Assembly (NCBI RefSeq): GCF_000734895.2
Contig: NZ_CP011382.1
Span: forward strand, 2,148,700-2,212,699
Length of the DNA: 64,000 nt
Reading direction: 5' to 3'
Source of the DNA: Calothrix sp. 336/3
GTDB lineage: Bacteria > Cyanobacteriota > Cyanobacteriia > Cyanobacteriales > Nostocaceae
Shown: positions 45,569 to 55,287 of the stretch, one piece after another
Position numbering within the stretch: position 1 is the first letter of the stretch
Layout of the letters: each line of letters begins with the position of its first letter
Position numbers and translations under genes: made by a program
Notes under the pieces: generated by a model
The model's database searches: none
Seen by the model: only the letters and a program-made list of their open reading frames with translations
What the model was told of the DNA's origin: nothing

Positions 45569-46606
45569 TTAAGGTGCAGGATTGCGATAGCGAGCGTGAA
45601 CTGCATCCACATCTGCGAAAATCTCCTCATTGAGAACCACATCAACACTTTCCAAATTCTCTTTTAATTGCTCTAAAGTCGTTGCTCCAATGATTGTGCT
45701 GGTAACAAACCAACGACTCCGTACAAATGCTAGAGCTAATTTTGCTGGTGTCAAATTATGCTTTTTGGCAACTTCCACATAAGCTGCTACTGCTTCGCTG
45801 ACATTTGGTTTGGTGTAGCGCTGACCAAATCCTTCAAACAGGGTAATCCTAGTATTGTCTGGTTTGCCATGTAAATATTTACCAGTGAGGAAACCAAATG
45901 CTAGAGGACTATAGGCAAGTAAACCGACATTTTCGCGATAACTAGCTTCTGCCCATGCCCAGTCAAATTCTCGATTCAATAAATTATAGGCGTTCTGAAT
46001 CGATACAGCCTTGGGTAATCCTAACAACTTGGCAGTATTGCTAAATGTGGCAATTCCCCAAGGAGTTTCATTACTCAAACCGAGGTAGCGAATTTTCCCG
46101 GCTTTAATAGCATCGGCAAAAATTGATAGCTGTTCGGCGATCGCCACTGTTTCCCGTTCTTGGTTGGGATCGAAGGCTCTATTACCAAATAGGGGAACAT
46201 AGCGATCGGGCCAGTGAATTTGATACAAATCGATATAATCAGTTTGCAATCTTTTTAAACTGTCGTCGATAGCTTGTTTAACATTATGGCGATCGATGGC
46301 ATTTCCTCCATCCCGCACCCATTTAATATGCCTACCGGGACCAGCAATTTTTGTCGCCACAATCAACTTGTCGCGCTGTTGCCGCTTTAACCATTCCCCG
46401 ATGTAGGTTTCCGTCAAACCATAGGTTTCAGCACGGGGAGGAACCGGATACATTTCCGCAGCATCGATAAAATTCACACCCTCTGCAACCGCAAAATCTA
46501 GCTGTTGGTGTGCTTCTGCAATACTATTTTGATGACCATAGGTCATCGTTCCCAGGCAAATTTCGGAAACCTTCAGGTCACTTTCACTCAGTTGGTTATA
46601 TTGCAT
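45569..46606 (-). CDS. Aldo/keto reductase (Tas-like)
   Basis: A 345-residue AKR with a TIM barrel. The N-terminus reads SESDLKVSEICLGTMTYGHQ; catalytic residues appear as Asp in FIDAAEMYPVPPR, Tyr in the same segment, Lys in VATKIAGPG and His in YQIHWPDRY. SRWFVTSTIIGATTLEQL carries the NADPH phosphate-binding arginine. It reduces aldehydes/ketones in the cytoplasm. The neighbouring GST, 55 bp downstream, and the hydrolase upstream on the same strand suggest a detoxification operon. Confidence 0.9.
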   Translation of the reverse strand: MQYNQLSESDLKVSEICLGTMTYGHQNSIAEAHQQLDFAVAEGVNFIDAAEMYPVPPRAETYGLTETYIGEWLKRQQRDKLIVATKIAGPGRHIKWVRDGGNAIDRHNVKQAIDDSLKRLQTDYIDLYQIHWPDRYVPLFGNRAFDPNQERETVAIAEQLSIFADAIKAGKIRYLGLSNETPWGIATFSNTAKLLGLPKAVSIQNAYNLLNREFDWAWAEASYRENVGLLAYSPLAFGFLTGKYLHGKPDNTRITLFEGFGQRYTKPNVSEAVAAYVEVAKKHNLTPAKLALAFVRSRWFVTSTIIGATTLEQLKENLESVDVVLNEEIFADVDAVHARYRNPAP

Positions 46607-46653
46607 ATTTGTTGAAAATTTTTATTTGATGTTGCTGTGGACTAAGTATTGAC

Positions 46654-47490
46654 TTACAAACCATGCTGCTTAAACCAAGTTTGCAATTGATTCCAACCAT
46701 CTTGAGCTGCTTTTTCTCGGTAGGAAGGACGATAATCTGCAAAAAAGGCATGGGGAGCATCGGGGTAAACAATAATTTCCGATTTACTGCTACTAGATTT
46801 GAGTTTTTCTCGCGTTTGTTCTACTGTACTCACGGGAATACCTGTATCTTGACCCCCATAAAGTCCCAGAACCGGAACTTTCAGTGTAGAAACAACATCA
46901 ATGGGGTGTTTTGGTTGCAGTTCCGTAGATTCACTGACTAAACGTCCATACCATGCTACACCAGCCTTCAGTTTAGGGTTATGTGCCGCATATAACCAGG
47001 TGATACGACCACCCCAGCAAAAACCTGTGATTCCGGCTCTATTCGCGTCACCTTTAGATGACTTCACTGCCCAATCTAATGTGGCATCAAGGTCAGATAA
47101 AACCTGAGCATCCGGAACTTTAGCTACAATCGCCCGAATTTCATCGATGTTGCTCAACTTTGAGACATCACCTTGACGGGCAAATAATTCCGGTGCGATC
47201 GCTAAATATCCCAATTTAGCAAAACGCCGGGTGACATCTTGAATATGTTCATGGACACCAAATATTTCCTGAATCACCAGAACAATTGGGAAATTTTCAC
47301 CCGTTGCTGGTTGCGCTCGATAAGCAGGAATTTCCCCATCTTTGACAGGAATCTTAACCGCACCTGCAATTAACCCTTTACTATCGGTGGTGATCACTGT
47401 TCCCGAAGCAATCGGTTGTACAGCTAAAGTAAAACCAGTAGCGATCGCAGCAGTGGCAATAAATTCCCGACGTGTTAATTCTTTAATCAT
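46654..47490 (-). CDS. Dienelactone hydrolase family protein with Tat-like signal
   Basis: A 278-residue alpha/beta hydrolase. The N-terminus [20 protein letters not shown] is a twin-arginine-type signal, indicating export. The catalytic triad, counting from the upstream Met at 47496, is Cys160 (GFCWGGR), Asp217 (GGQDTGIP) and His249 (PDAPHAFF), as in dienelactone hydrolase. It hydrolyses enol-lactones or similar esters. It starts 48 bp upstream of the aldo/keto reductase on the same strand. Confidence 0.9.
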   Translation of the reverse strand: MIKELTRREFIATAAIATGFTLAVQPIASGTVITTDSKGLIAGAVKIPVKDGEIPAYRAQPATGENFPIVLVIQEIFGVHEHIQDVTRRFAKLGYLAIAPELFARQGDVSKLSNIDEIRAIVAKVPDAQVLSDLDATLDWAVKSSKGDANRAGITGFCWGGRITWLYAAHNPKLKAGVAWYGRLVSESTELQPKHPIDVVSTLKVPVLGLYGGQDTGIPVSTVEQTREKLKSSSSKSEIIVYPDAPHAFFADYRPSYREKAAQDGWNQLQTWFKQHGL

Positions 47491-47529
47491 CCTCAAGTCT
47501 CACCCAAACTAATTAAATAAAGCTATCTC

Positions 47530-47640
47530 TCTATCTTTCTTTCTTCTATCTTTCTTATCTCCCCTGTCTCCCCCATCTCCCCTGTCTCCCCCATCTCCCC
47601 TGTCTCCCCCATCTCCCCTATCCCCCCTCCCCCCTGTCCG
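47530..47640. repeat. Pyrimidine-rich CCCCTGTCTCCCCCATCT array
   Basis: A tandem array of about 18 bp units (CTCCCCTGTCTCCCCCAT), with four or five copies, between a hydrolase and an SDR gene. It is the reverse-complement form of the purine tract class. No flanking inverted repeats were recognised. Confidence 0.6.
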
Positions 47641-47649
47641 AATTACCCA

Positions 47650-48339
47650 TCAAAATGTCTCCACCCAAGGACGCAATTCAACTTCCCAAGTCCAAGCACT
47701 GCGAGGTTGTCGGAGAATGTGGAGATAGGTTTGGGCAATGGCATCCGGATCGAGTAAGCTATCGGGCTTTTCTTCTGGCTCTACACGGCTATGGGAACGA
47801 ATTCCCCCATCAATCACAAAATGCGCTACATGAATATTCTGGGGAGCCAATTCGCGGGCAATGCTTTGAGCTAAACCCCGTAACGCAAATTTACCCATCG
47901 CAAAGGGTGCGGACTGGGCATAACCCTTCACACTAGCGGAGGCTCCAGTAAAAAATATTGCTCCCTCTCCCAATTCCAATTGGCGTTTTGCGGCTGCTTG
48001 CGCCACCAAAAAACCACCGTAGGCAGTGATTTCTAGAGTTTTTGCCACATCTGCGGGACTCAAGTCAACAAACGCTCCCCGAACTCGCCAACTGGGATTA
48101 TATACAACCACTGTAGGGACACCTAATATTTGCTCGACATCACGAAAAAGTCGATTGACATCATCCAGTTTTGTCGCATCCGCAGCAAAACTTACCGCTC
48201 CGATTTCTTGAGATAGTATCTTGAGCTTATCAACTTGCCTTGCTGCTAGAGCTACCTTAAAACCTTCTTGAGCAAACAAACGTGCCAAGGACGCGCTCAA
48301 CCCGCTTCCCGCACCAACAATTAATGCAGTGGTCGCCAT
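47650..48339 (-). CDS. Short-chain dehydrogenase/reductase (SDR)
   Basis: A 229-residue SDR: LIVGAGSGLSASLARLFAQEG (GxxxGLS nucleotide fold), VVYNPSWRVRG at the NNAG position (N replaced by NP), and catalytic Ser in FFTGASASVKG with the Tyr/Lys position at YAQSAPFAMGKFALRG lacking a clear YxxxK (A-M-G-K keeps the lysine). It is probably reductase-like with altered active site, or an oxidoreductase of the divergent class. It is divergent from the nitroreductase at 48472. Confidence 0.82.
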   Translation of the reverse strand: MATTALIVGAGSGLSASLARLFAQEGFKVALAARQVDKLKILSQEIGAVSFAADATKLDDVNRLFRDVEQILGVPTVVVYNPSWRVRGAFVDLSPADVAKTLEITAYGGFLVAQAAAKRQLELGEGAIFFTGASASVKGYAQSAPFAMGKFALRGLAQSIARELAPQNIHVAHFVIDGGIRSHSRVEPEEKPDSLLDPDAIAQTYLHILRQPRSAWTWEVELRPWVETF

Positions 48340-48471
48340 TTGCTTATTTTCTCCAATCGAATCGACCTTTGCTTTTATTTAAAGTACCACAAATATACGC
48401 TTTATCTATCAATTTACAGTAGTATTATCGTTAAACAGCTAAAATCAATCCCATCAAGGAGATATAGCCAG

Positions 48472-49089
48472 ATGACCGAGAAACTGATAGAGAAACCAGC
48501 CCAAACTGACTACAACATCCACGAACTGATTAACCGTCGTTGGAGTCCCAGAGCATTTAGCGATCGCCCAGTCGAAGCGGACAAATTACTTTCTCTCCTA
48601 GAAGCAGCACGTTGGGCACCTTCGTCATACAACCACCAACCCTGGAGTTTTATTGTTGCCACCCAAGATAACCCCGATGAATACAACCGTCTTCTGGGGA
48701 CTCTAGTTGAGTTCAACCAAGGATGGGCAAAAAATGCTCCCGTCTTGATACTTGCAATTGCCAAAACCCGTACTGATGATGGAAAACCAAATCGACATGC
48801 ATTCCACGATGTCGGATTGGCGATCGCCAATTTGGTGATTCAAGCAACCGCACTCGATTTATCAGCCCATCAAATTGCCGGGTTTAATCCAGATGCAGCC
48901 AGAAAAGAATATCAAATTCCAGAGGACTACGAACCCGCGACGGTGATTGTAGTTGGCTATTCTGGTGACCCCCAGAGTTTATCCGATGGACTGCGGCAAA
49001 GGGAACTAGCACCCCGCACGCGCAAACCGTTACAGGAGTTTGTATTTGCAGGAAGTTGGGGAAATTCTTTACCCGTGTTGGCGAAATAA
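48472..49089 (+). CDS. Nitroreductase family protein
   Basis: A 205-residue FMN-dependent nitroreductase: RRWSPRAFSDRPVEADKL holds the FMN-phosphate arginines, RWAPSSYNHQPWSFIVA the flavin loop, and AIANLVIQATALDLSAHQIAGF the dimer helix. Such enzymes reduce nitroaromatics, quinones or enones. ATG 48472 has AAGGAG at good spacing; the longer frame from 48340 was rejected. A weak variant of the regulatory motif lies 45-80 bp upstream (48394-48428). Confidence 0.88.
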   Translation: MTEKLIEKPAQTDYNIHELINRRWSPRAFSDRPVEADKLLSLLEAARWAPSSYNHQPWSFIVATQDNPDEYNRLLGTLVEFNQGWAKNAPVLILAIAKTRTDDGKPNRHAFHDVGLAIANLVIQATALDLSAHQIAGFNPDAARKEYQIPEDYEPATVIVVGYSGDPQSLSDGLRQRELAPRTRKPLQEFVFAGSWGNSLPVLAK

Positions 49090-49188
49090 GAGGGTTTTCG
49101 ATTGTCAGAAAGAATAGGGAGATGCGATACATCGCGTCTCTCAAGCTCTTAGTCCCACCTAACTTATTACCCGTGAAAAAGTTGAGTT

Positions 49189-50499
49189 TTAGTTATGAAC
49201 TGGAGCTAATTCTCGAACAGCATTTGTTTTCAACCGAATCCAACTTGTCAAAAGTGGTAACTGACGAGCAAACCAAACAGTTTCCACCAAACACATCAAA
49301 CCACAACAAATTACCGTAGTTGGCGCGCCAATGTGTTGCGCGAGAGTACCCGCAAATAAGTTTCCTAAAGGTAACGTACCAATCACAGCCAAGGAATATA
49401 AACTCATCACCCTACCGCGTTTATCATCCTCCACCAGGTTCTGAATAATCGTGTTCCCACAGGAAACCTTGAGAATTCCCCCACCCCCGATCGCGGTCAA
49501 AATCAATACGGACAGCCAAATTTGCCGCGATAGTCCAAAGGCAATTAATCCCAAACCAACGATGAGGGGACATAATGCCATCAATCGTTCCAATCCTAAA
49601 ACCTGCCGACGCAAACTCAAATAAACACAGGCAACTATCGAACCAACAGAACTCGCAGCACTCAACAAACCCATGGTTCCCCCGTCACCCTTGAGGATAT
49701 CCCCAGCAAAAATTGGCAGTAATGCCATATAGGAAATCCCAGCGACTCCGTGGAATCCTAAGAGCAATAAAATAATCCGGATTGGCAAACAACTGTAGAC
49801 GTAAGTAAATCCTTCCTTGAGCTTTTGCCAGGTATTTTGAGATTGGTGGTTTACTGGAACAACTTGCAACTTCATCATTGCCAAAGTCAACAACGCGATC
49901 GCGTAGCTCATACTGTCGTACAAAAAGCAATATTTGGCTCCTGCGGTAGCAAGTAAGGCACCACCAATGGCTGGTCCAATTAACATCGAACTGCTGAGAA
50001 TGGCAGAATACAACGCGATCGCATTACTCAAATGCTCCCGTTCATCAACTGTTTCAACCACGATCGCATACCGCACTGGCATATCCAATCCCTTGAGCAA
50101 TCCAGCCAAAATCGTTGCACCCATGAGGATGGGAACCTCAATCAATCCGAAAAAAGTCAGTGTCGTGAGGCTAAAGGAAACAATAAACCCCAAGACTTGT
50201 ACCAACATGAGTAAATTCCTGCGACTCCAGCGATCGCAGAGTACTCCGGAAAAAGGTGTCAGAATTAACGCGGGCAAAAATTGCAGAAATCCAATTATCC
50301 CCAATAACCAAGGAGAATGGGTCAAATCATATATCAGCCAGGAAATCGTCACCTGACTCATGAATGTACCCGACAGGGATAGGATTTGTCCGCTAAAAAA
50401 GAGCCGAAAGTTACGGGATTTGAATGCCGGAAAATGTCGATAAATTTGCTGATAAATGTTTTTTTCTAGCCAGTAACTCAATTTTCGATGCCTCCCCAA
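49189..50499 (-). CDS. MFS transporter (MFS_3, EntS-like)
   Basis: A 436-residue major facilitator with 12 predicted segments: FRLFFSGQILSLSGTFMSQ, the A-type loop GVLCDRWSRRNLLM and the second-half GGILKVSCGNTIIQNLVEDDKRGRVMSLYSL. This is the pattern of bacterial MFS_3 exporters such as EntS. It likely exports small molecules or siderophores. The first start is TTG 50499 and could lie further upstream, so the N-terminal boundary is uncertain. Confidence 0.87.
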   Translation of the reverse strand: MGRHRKLSYWLEKNIYQQIYRHFPAFKSRNFRLFFSGQILSLSGTFMSQVTISWLIYDLTHSPWLLGIIGFLQFLPALILTPFSGVLCDRWSRRNLLMLVQVLGFIVSFSLTTLTFFGLIEVPILMGATILAGLLKGLDMPVRYAIVVETVDEREHLSNAIALYSAILSSSMLIGPAIGGALLATAGAKYCFLYDSMSYAIALLTLAMMKLQVVPVNHQSQNTWQKLKEGFTYVYSCLPIRIILLLLGFHGVAGISYMALLPIFAGDILKGDGGTMGLLSAASSVGSIVACVYLSLRRQVLGLERLMALCPLIVGLGLIAFGLSRQIWLSVLILTAIGGGGILKVSCGNTIIQNLVEDDKRGRVMSLYSLAVIGTLPLGNLFAGTLAQHIGAPTTVICCGLMCLVETVWFARQLPLLTSWIRLKTNAVRELAPVHN

Positions 50500-50683
50500 T
50501 CGCTCGTAAAATGTCAGCGCAAAAATATACCTGAAGATTTGAGAGTCTGTATTGCTTCTGATCGCCCATCAGCAGAATATCACAAACAATCATTTATTTA
50601 GATAGTCTAATATTTAGACACACATATATTTTTGTAAACAACATTGTTTTTCATTTAATGCCGTGCAATAATCTTTCAAAGAA

Positions 50684-50716
50684 CACCAAGTCTACCGATA
50701 AGTAGTAGTATTGGAT
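50684..50716 (+). promoter_or_regulatory. Weak variant of the TCGATAG-type motif
   Basis: CACCAAGTCTACCGATAAGT then AGTAGTATTGG keeps the AAGTC, CGATA and AGTATT blocks in order but with a 3-base insertion. It precedes the GST gene at 50880. The rest of the 50500-50879 spacer has nothing else recognisable. Confidence 0.25.
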
Positions 50717-50879
50717 TACTTGCTAAAAGGTTGCCCTTTACTTGGATTATTTGCCCCTTACCAGTTTGACTAGTTGCTTCTGTACGGGGCTTTTATCTGA
50801 AATGCAGAATTAATTATCAAAAGCGATCGCGTTGCAGCCATACGGTCGAGATTGTAATCATAAACACAGGAATAGTCCC

Positions 50880-51563
50880 ATGAGTACAGTACACCTTTAC
50901 TTCGCCAAGGCTTCTACCTTTTCCCAGCGTACTCGCGTTGTCTTGCTAGAAAAGGGGATTGAATTCACCTCTACAGAAATTGAATTTCCCAATAAACCCG
51001 CAGATTTTCTTCAGGTTTCTCGGTACGGAAAAGTGCCAGCAATCAAACATGGGGATGTAGAAATTTACGAATCTGCGATTATCAATGAATACTTAGAAGA
51101 GGTTTTTCCCGAACCTGCATTGTTACCAAAAGAACTGGGTAAAAAAGCGATCGCCCGGATTTGGATTGACTATGCCAATACCCGTCTTGTACCTGCATTT
51201 AATAAGTTTTTGCGCGGTAAGGATGCTAGTGAACAAGAGCAGGGACGCAAAGAGTTTACCGAGGCTCTGTTACATATCGAACGGGAAGGATTAGAGAAAT
51301 TATCGGGAAACAGTCTCTACTTTTTGGGTGAGAATTTGAGCTTAGTCGATATTAGTTTCTATCCTTGGTTCGAGCGCTTACCAATCTTAGAACAATTCCG
51401 CAAATTTGACCTACCAGCAGAAACCCCTCGCTTGCAGACATGGTGGAAAACATTGCGCGATCGCGATTCGATTAAAGCAGTGGCAAATCCAACAGAGTTC
51501 TATATCGAAAGGTTTGCGAAAATACTCGGCGAACCCATTCCAGTGGGAGCCAGTCAAAACTAA
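50880..51563 (+). CDS. Glutathione S-transferase family protein with Ser at the usual Cys position
   Basis: A 227-residue GST paralogous to the one at 44842 ([21 protein letters not shown] and [19 protein letters not shown] are shared). At the place of the CPYAHR motif it has STFSQR ([19 protein letters not shown]): Cys becomes Ser and the next Pro becomes Thr. It should therefore act as a conjugating Ser-type GST or a binding protein rather than a thiol reductase. ATG 50880 was preferred to TTG 50832 as the family N-terminus. The oxygenase gene at 51664 follows. Confidence 0.88.
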   Translation: MSTVHLYFAKASTFSQRTRVVLLEKGIEFTSTEIEFPNKPADFLQVSRYGKVPAIKHGDVEIYESAIINEYLEEVFPEPALLPKELGKKAIARIWIDYANTRLVPAFNKFLRGKDASEQEQGRKEFTEALLHIEREGLEKLSGNSLYFLGENLSLVDISFYPWFERLPILEQFRKFDLPAETPRLQTWWKTLRDRDSIKAVANPTEFYIERFAKILGEPIPVGASQN

Positions 51564-51663
51564 TACTAGTTACACCAATTTGCGATGGCGGCAGCCACTC
51601 CCAGAGGGAGTATCGCAATTATTGGCAAAACTTTGCAAAAACGCAAAAACAAGGATGTCATAT

Positions 51664-52524
51664 ATGAGTCTAGAAACTCAAGTTTTAGACAGTCCAATTT
51701 CCCAGCCACTTCCTCATGTGGAAGCAGAACTGAGCTACCTAATTCCGATGGTAGAAAAGCCAGTTAACTATACCTACGAACCACCACCAGGAATTCCCCG
51801 ACATAACGGTAAGTATGAAAACCGTAGATTACCGATTAAAAATGCTCGCCAGATATCGCAAAATTTTTCTGTTGATATAGAAGGGTTTGCCTTTATTCGC
51901 TATCCCAGTCATGTCAGCAATTTTTATGACGAAGACGAGATACAGCGTGTATATTATCCTGAAGCCGAGCAACTATTAAAAGATGTCACGGGTGGAACTC
52001 AAGTAGTTATTTTTGACCACACGCTCCGTAATGCTCAACGCTTGCAAGCAGGTGACACCTCGATTAAAGAACCAGTTAAGCGGGTACATAATGACTTTAC
52101 TGCCAAATCTGGCTATACTCGCGCTTGTAAAGAATTGGCAGCCAGAGGAATAGATCACATTAATGAACTGTTGCAACAAAGGTTTGCCATAATTAATATT
52201 TGGCGACCAATTACACCAGTGGAAGAATCCCCACTCACGGTATGCGATGCTCGCAGTATCGCCCCAACAGACTTAGTTGCAGGCGATTTGGTGTATCGCG
52301 ATCGCGTGGGTGAAACCTATGCTGTGACGTACAATCCGACACATGAATGGTTTTATTTTCCGCAAATGCAACCAGACGAGGCATTATTAATCAAATGCTT
52401 TGATTCTGCCACAGATGGAACAGCCAGATTTGCTGCTCATACTGGTTTTAATGACCCTACGAGTTTGGCAAATGCTTCTCCTCGCGAGAGTATTGAGTTG
52501 AGGACTTTGGTTTTTTATTCTTAG
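51664..52524 (+). CDS. CmcJ/NvfI-family non-haem iron oxygenase
   Basis: A 286-residue protein of the CmcJ/NvfI group: an N-terminal FVRYxxx-like section (here FAFIRYPSHVSNFYD), GTQVVIFDHTLRN, and the iron-binding His142-x-Asp144 in KRVHNDFTAKSG. IINIWRPI and later KCFDSATDGTARFAAHTGF are also characteristic. These enzymes are 2-oxoglutarate-type hydroxylases or methyl-accepting partners in cephamycin and fungal terpenoid pathways. ATG 51664 was chosen (AAGGA eight bases upstream); the frame from 51406 overlaps the GST. It follows the GST by 100 bp. Confidence 0.82.
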   Translation: MSLETQVLDSPISQPLPHVEAELSYLIPMVEKPVNYTYEPPPGIPRHNGKYENRRLPIKNARQISQNFSVDIEGFAFIRYPSHVSNFYDEDEIQRVYYPEAEQLLKDVTGGTQVVIFDHTLRNAQRLQAGDTSIKEPVKRVHNDFTAKSGYTRACKELAARGIDHINELLQQRFAIINIWRPITPVEESPLTVCDARSIAPTDLVAGDLVYRDRVGETYAVTYNPTHEWFYFPQMQPDEALLIKCFDSATDGTARFAAHTGFNDPTSLANASPRESIELRTLVFYS

Positions 52525-52605
52525 TTAGGATGAGGGAGACGAGGGGGATAAGGGAGAGGGGGAGAGATATAGTTGCGATCGCACCAATATACTCATATAG
52601 GAAGA

Positions 52606-53337
52606 TTAATCGGGCTTGTTGATATAGGCTTTATGTCCTAATGTCGAAATTAATGTAGGAACACAGTCACTGACATCTAATTCTGCGGCTAAATCAACAT
52701 CTTGCTCAAATCCCTTTTCGATTAGTTCTATACCGGAACCGCATTGTTTAATTACCTCTTGGAGATGGGGTTGAGCATCACGAAAAGCAGCTAAAGCAGC
52801 TCGAGCATCCGGTGACAAACTACCTTGGAGATGATTAATAATTGCTCCCGCACCTATAGAGTCCTCAAACCCAGGACGAAGACTTCCATCTTCCCATTTT
52901 TCTCCTGCTGGAATCACAGCAACGCGATTTCCGTATTTCATCGCTGCTAAAGCCACAGTTCGACAATTTCGCAAACATCCAGCCAAAGTAGGAGTTTTGC
53001 CAGTTCCCAAACTCAGAGAAGAACCATTTGGTGAAGGTAACACAAGTCTGGTATGTTTTGATATTTTCATCAGAGATGTAGGAGATAGTGAATAACCCCT
53101 ATCTCCTCTTTTTTTCGCCAGTTCTGCATTTACAGAATGGGCAAATTCTGATGCAAATTCTTGGGAGCGATCGCAAGGGAAAATAATCGCATTTCGACTA
53201 TTGGCAATTTCCACGCAAGTCGAAAAAGATAAAATATCTACGATAATAATTACATCGCTAATTTTCGCTAATTTCTCGACCCCTTTTTGTCCCCATTCGC
53301 ACCGAATCTCAAATTGAGATTGGTTGTAATAACTCAT
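52606..53337 (-). CDS. comB: 2-phosphosulfolactate phosphatase family protein (ComB-like)
   Basis: A 243-residue protein of the ComB family: DVIIIVDILSFSTCVEIA, VLPSPNGSSLSL, GCLRNCRTVA and VAVIPAGEKWEDGSLRPGFEDSIGAGAII. ComB hydrolyses 2-phosphosulfolactate to sulfolactate, a step of coenzyme M-type sulfonate metabolism, and occurs in many cyanobacteria. The start MSYYNQ at 53337 is favoured over the Met four residues upstream. It provides a direct chemical link to C3-sulfonate metabolism in this region. No sulfolactate dehydrogenase was identified with certainty, though several SDRs are nearby. Confidence 0.85.
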   Translation of the reverse strand: MSYYNQSQFEIRCEWGQKGVEKLAKISDVIIIVDILSFSTCVEIANSRNAIIFPCDRSQEFASEFAHSVNAELAKKRGDRGYSLSPTSLMKISKHTRLVLPSPNGSSLSLGTGKTPTLAGCLRNCRTVALAAMKYGNRVAVIPAGEKWEDGSLRPGFEDSIGAGAIINHLQGSLSPDARAALAAFRDAQPHLQEVIKQCGSGIELIEKGFEQDVDLAAELDVSDCVPTLISTLGHKAYINKPD

Positions 53338-53446
53338 AATTTTTGTCAATCAATATCTATGAAAAATGCGGCTTTACTACTTCACCTGTTGCACCTATGA
53401 CTCTGATGGTGACAATTAATGATGCAAAAGCCGCTTTAGGAATTAT

Positions 53447-54664
53447 CTAATAAATAGCTCTTAATACCTTATCCACAGCAGCGCGAAATGCTGTTGCAGC
53501 ACCTGCACTCATATCGCGAGGAGCGCAAATTCTATTTCTCACATAGCTGAGTGTAATTGCTCCTACTGCTGAGAATGTCGGGTCTGCATTATCTTGACCT
53601 CCAACCCGTCCCCAGGGTAAAGCTGTTTCATCACCATGAATCAGATAGTTTGCGAGTAATCGCAAGTGAAAATCAATTGCAGATTGAATTGGTGAAATGT
53701 CTCCATCTTTAACCAGAGCTTGAACTCCAGAGTTTTTGAGAATATCACCAATTGCAACTTCTCGATTATCACTCAATCTTTCTGCTGCTTCGGCTCGAAA
53801 TTGGAGTGAATCAGTATATATAGGGTCTGGGGGTAGTAGATTTCCTGTCGGTTGAACACCCCAACGACGACGTAAGAGTAAATTATTGGTGATATCATCA
53901 GATTTGACACGGTGATAAGCTGGACGCTCGTTCAAAGCAGTAAACCAAGTGTTAATGCGTGGATAGCGAGGATTACCTTTGAGATGATAACCACGGTATA
54001 CGGGTAAATTAGCTGCCAAGCGGTCGAGATGGGGACTATACATAATATCCACGAGGCTAAATGTTGAGAGGAAATAGGAACCAGGATATTTTGCGAGAAG
54101 TTGTTCTAGTTCCTCTAACTTAGCTTCAAATTCTGCCTGTAGTTTAGCTAATTCATGGGGTTCTTCCGGTGGTTGTCTGAGGAATTGATAAGCAATATCT
54201 CGTAACCCATTTGTTTCTGCTTCTTCAATCCATTGTCGGGCGATCGCATTTTCGTCAGGGTCTTCTGGAAGTAGGGTTTGTCCGAATTTTTCCTCCAATG
54301 CTAAGAGAATATCTTTGGATTCGTAGACTAATTGACCGTTGATTTTTGCACCCGGAACTTTGGCGGTAGGGACTAAATCAGTATACCATTTGGGTTTATT
54401 ACTCAGGTCTATAAACTCTGTTTCAAAAGGTATTTGTTTTTCTTCTAGAGCAAACCACACTCGCTCACAAAAAGGACACCAAGAATTTGTATCGCGATAT
54501 AGCAGAACTGGTGGTTTGGTATCGGGTAGAAGGTTGTGATTACTGCTGGGTATTGGTGCGGTCGAAGGATGCTGTCCTGGTCTACGGATACGACGAGCAT
54601 CGGTATTTTTACGAGCAATTTCTAATAGTTGCTCCCAACCGGATACTGTGTTTTGTGTGGGCAT
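53447..54664 (-). CDS. Large glutathione S-transferase family protein
   Basis: A 405-residue GST-like protein, about 180 residues longer than a typical GST. A polar N-terminal extension (about 60 residues) is followed by the thioredoxin-like domain with SWCPFCERVWFALEEK (CPFC active site), GAKINGQLVYESKDIL, then the all-helical domain with SYFLSTFSLVDIMYSPHLDRL. A C-terminal extension (about 270-405) has no recognised domain. It resembles plant/cyanobacterial GSTs with long tails. It lies 110 bp upstream of comB on the same strand. Confidence 0.83.
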   Translation of the reverse strand: MPTQNTVSGWEQLLEIARKNTDARRIRRPGQHPSTAPIPSSNHNLLPDTKPPVLLYRDTNSWCPFCERVWFALEEKQIPFETEFIDLSNKPKWYTDLVPTAKVPGAKINGQLVYESKDILLALEEKFGQTLLPEDPDENAIARQWIEEAETNGLRDIAYQFLRQPPEEPHELAKLQAEFEAKLEELEQLLAKYPGSYFLSTFSLVDIMYSPHLDRLAANLPVYRGYHLKGNPRYPRINTWFTALNERPAYHRVKSDDITNNLLLRRRWGVQPTGNLLPPDPIYTDSLQFRAEAAERLSDNREVAIGDILKNSGVQALVKDGDISPIQSAIDFHLRLLANYLIHGDETALPWGRVGGQDNADPTFSAVGAITLSYVRNRICAPRDMSAGAATAFRAAVDKVLRAIY

Positions 54665-55080
54665 TTTGCACCTGTAATGATTGGTTAAGTATTCGTTGAT
54701 TTGTGGAATTTCTGGGCAACGATTCGGAGAATATCAAAAAATAGCAAGATTGAAGTTTTAATCGCTATTTCCTACTCGTCAACTGTACTTTATTGACTTT
54801 TATTTGGTGGCGGGCTGCCGAATTTTTACTACGGTATTTTTTACTATTAAAATCAAGATTGGATATTTTATCAACCCCCACTTGAGATAAATATTAAATA
54901 TATTTTCTCGATGTGGTTAATCTAGCGCACTTCTTATCAAAATAATTAGCTTCAATAACCTATATTTATTAATTTAACAGCAAGAAGTGTTTGCTCTTAT
55001 CGTTAACAGACCATACAGTGATATTAGAGAAGGACAGAGACTTCACTACAAGATACTTATATTTATAGAGGGGTTTGGGT

Positions 55081-55287
55081 ATGCTAAATCGTTTAAGAGA
55101 AATTCGTTATCAACAAGGTTGTCGCGATCGCGATGCTGGTTTTTTACCAAAAATGCAAGATTCGGCTTATTTGGAAGGTTTTCTCAAAGGACGACCGGAA
55201 GGTATGGATGGAATAGTCCAGTTTTTCCCTTCCTATGAAGCATATATGCAATGGAAATTCAAAAGTTCCCAGCTACCAAATAATTAA
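55081..55287 (+). CDS. Small conserved cyanobacterial protein, unknown
   Basis: A 68-residue protein: basic N-terminus (LNRLREIRYQQGCRDRD), then a segment AYLEGFLKGRPEGMDGIVQFF and a Tyr-rich end. No domain is recognised. ATG 55081 has GGGGTTTGGGT upstream. It overlaps the convergent DOPA-dioxygenase-like gene by 4 bp at its 3' end. Confidence 0.55.
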   Translation: MLNRLREIRYQQGCRDRDAGFLPKMQDSAYLEGFLKGRPEGMDGIVQFFPSYEAYMQWKFKSSQLPNN

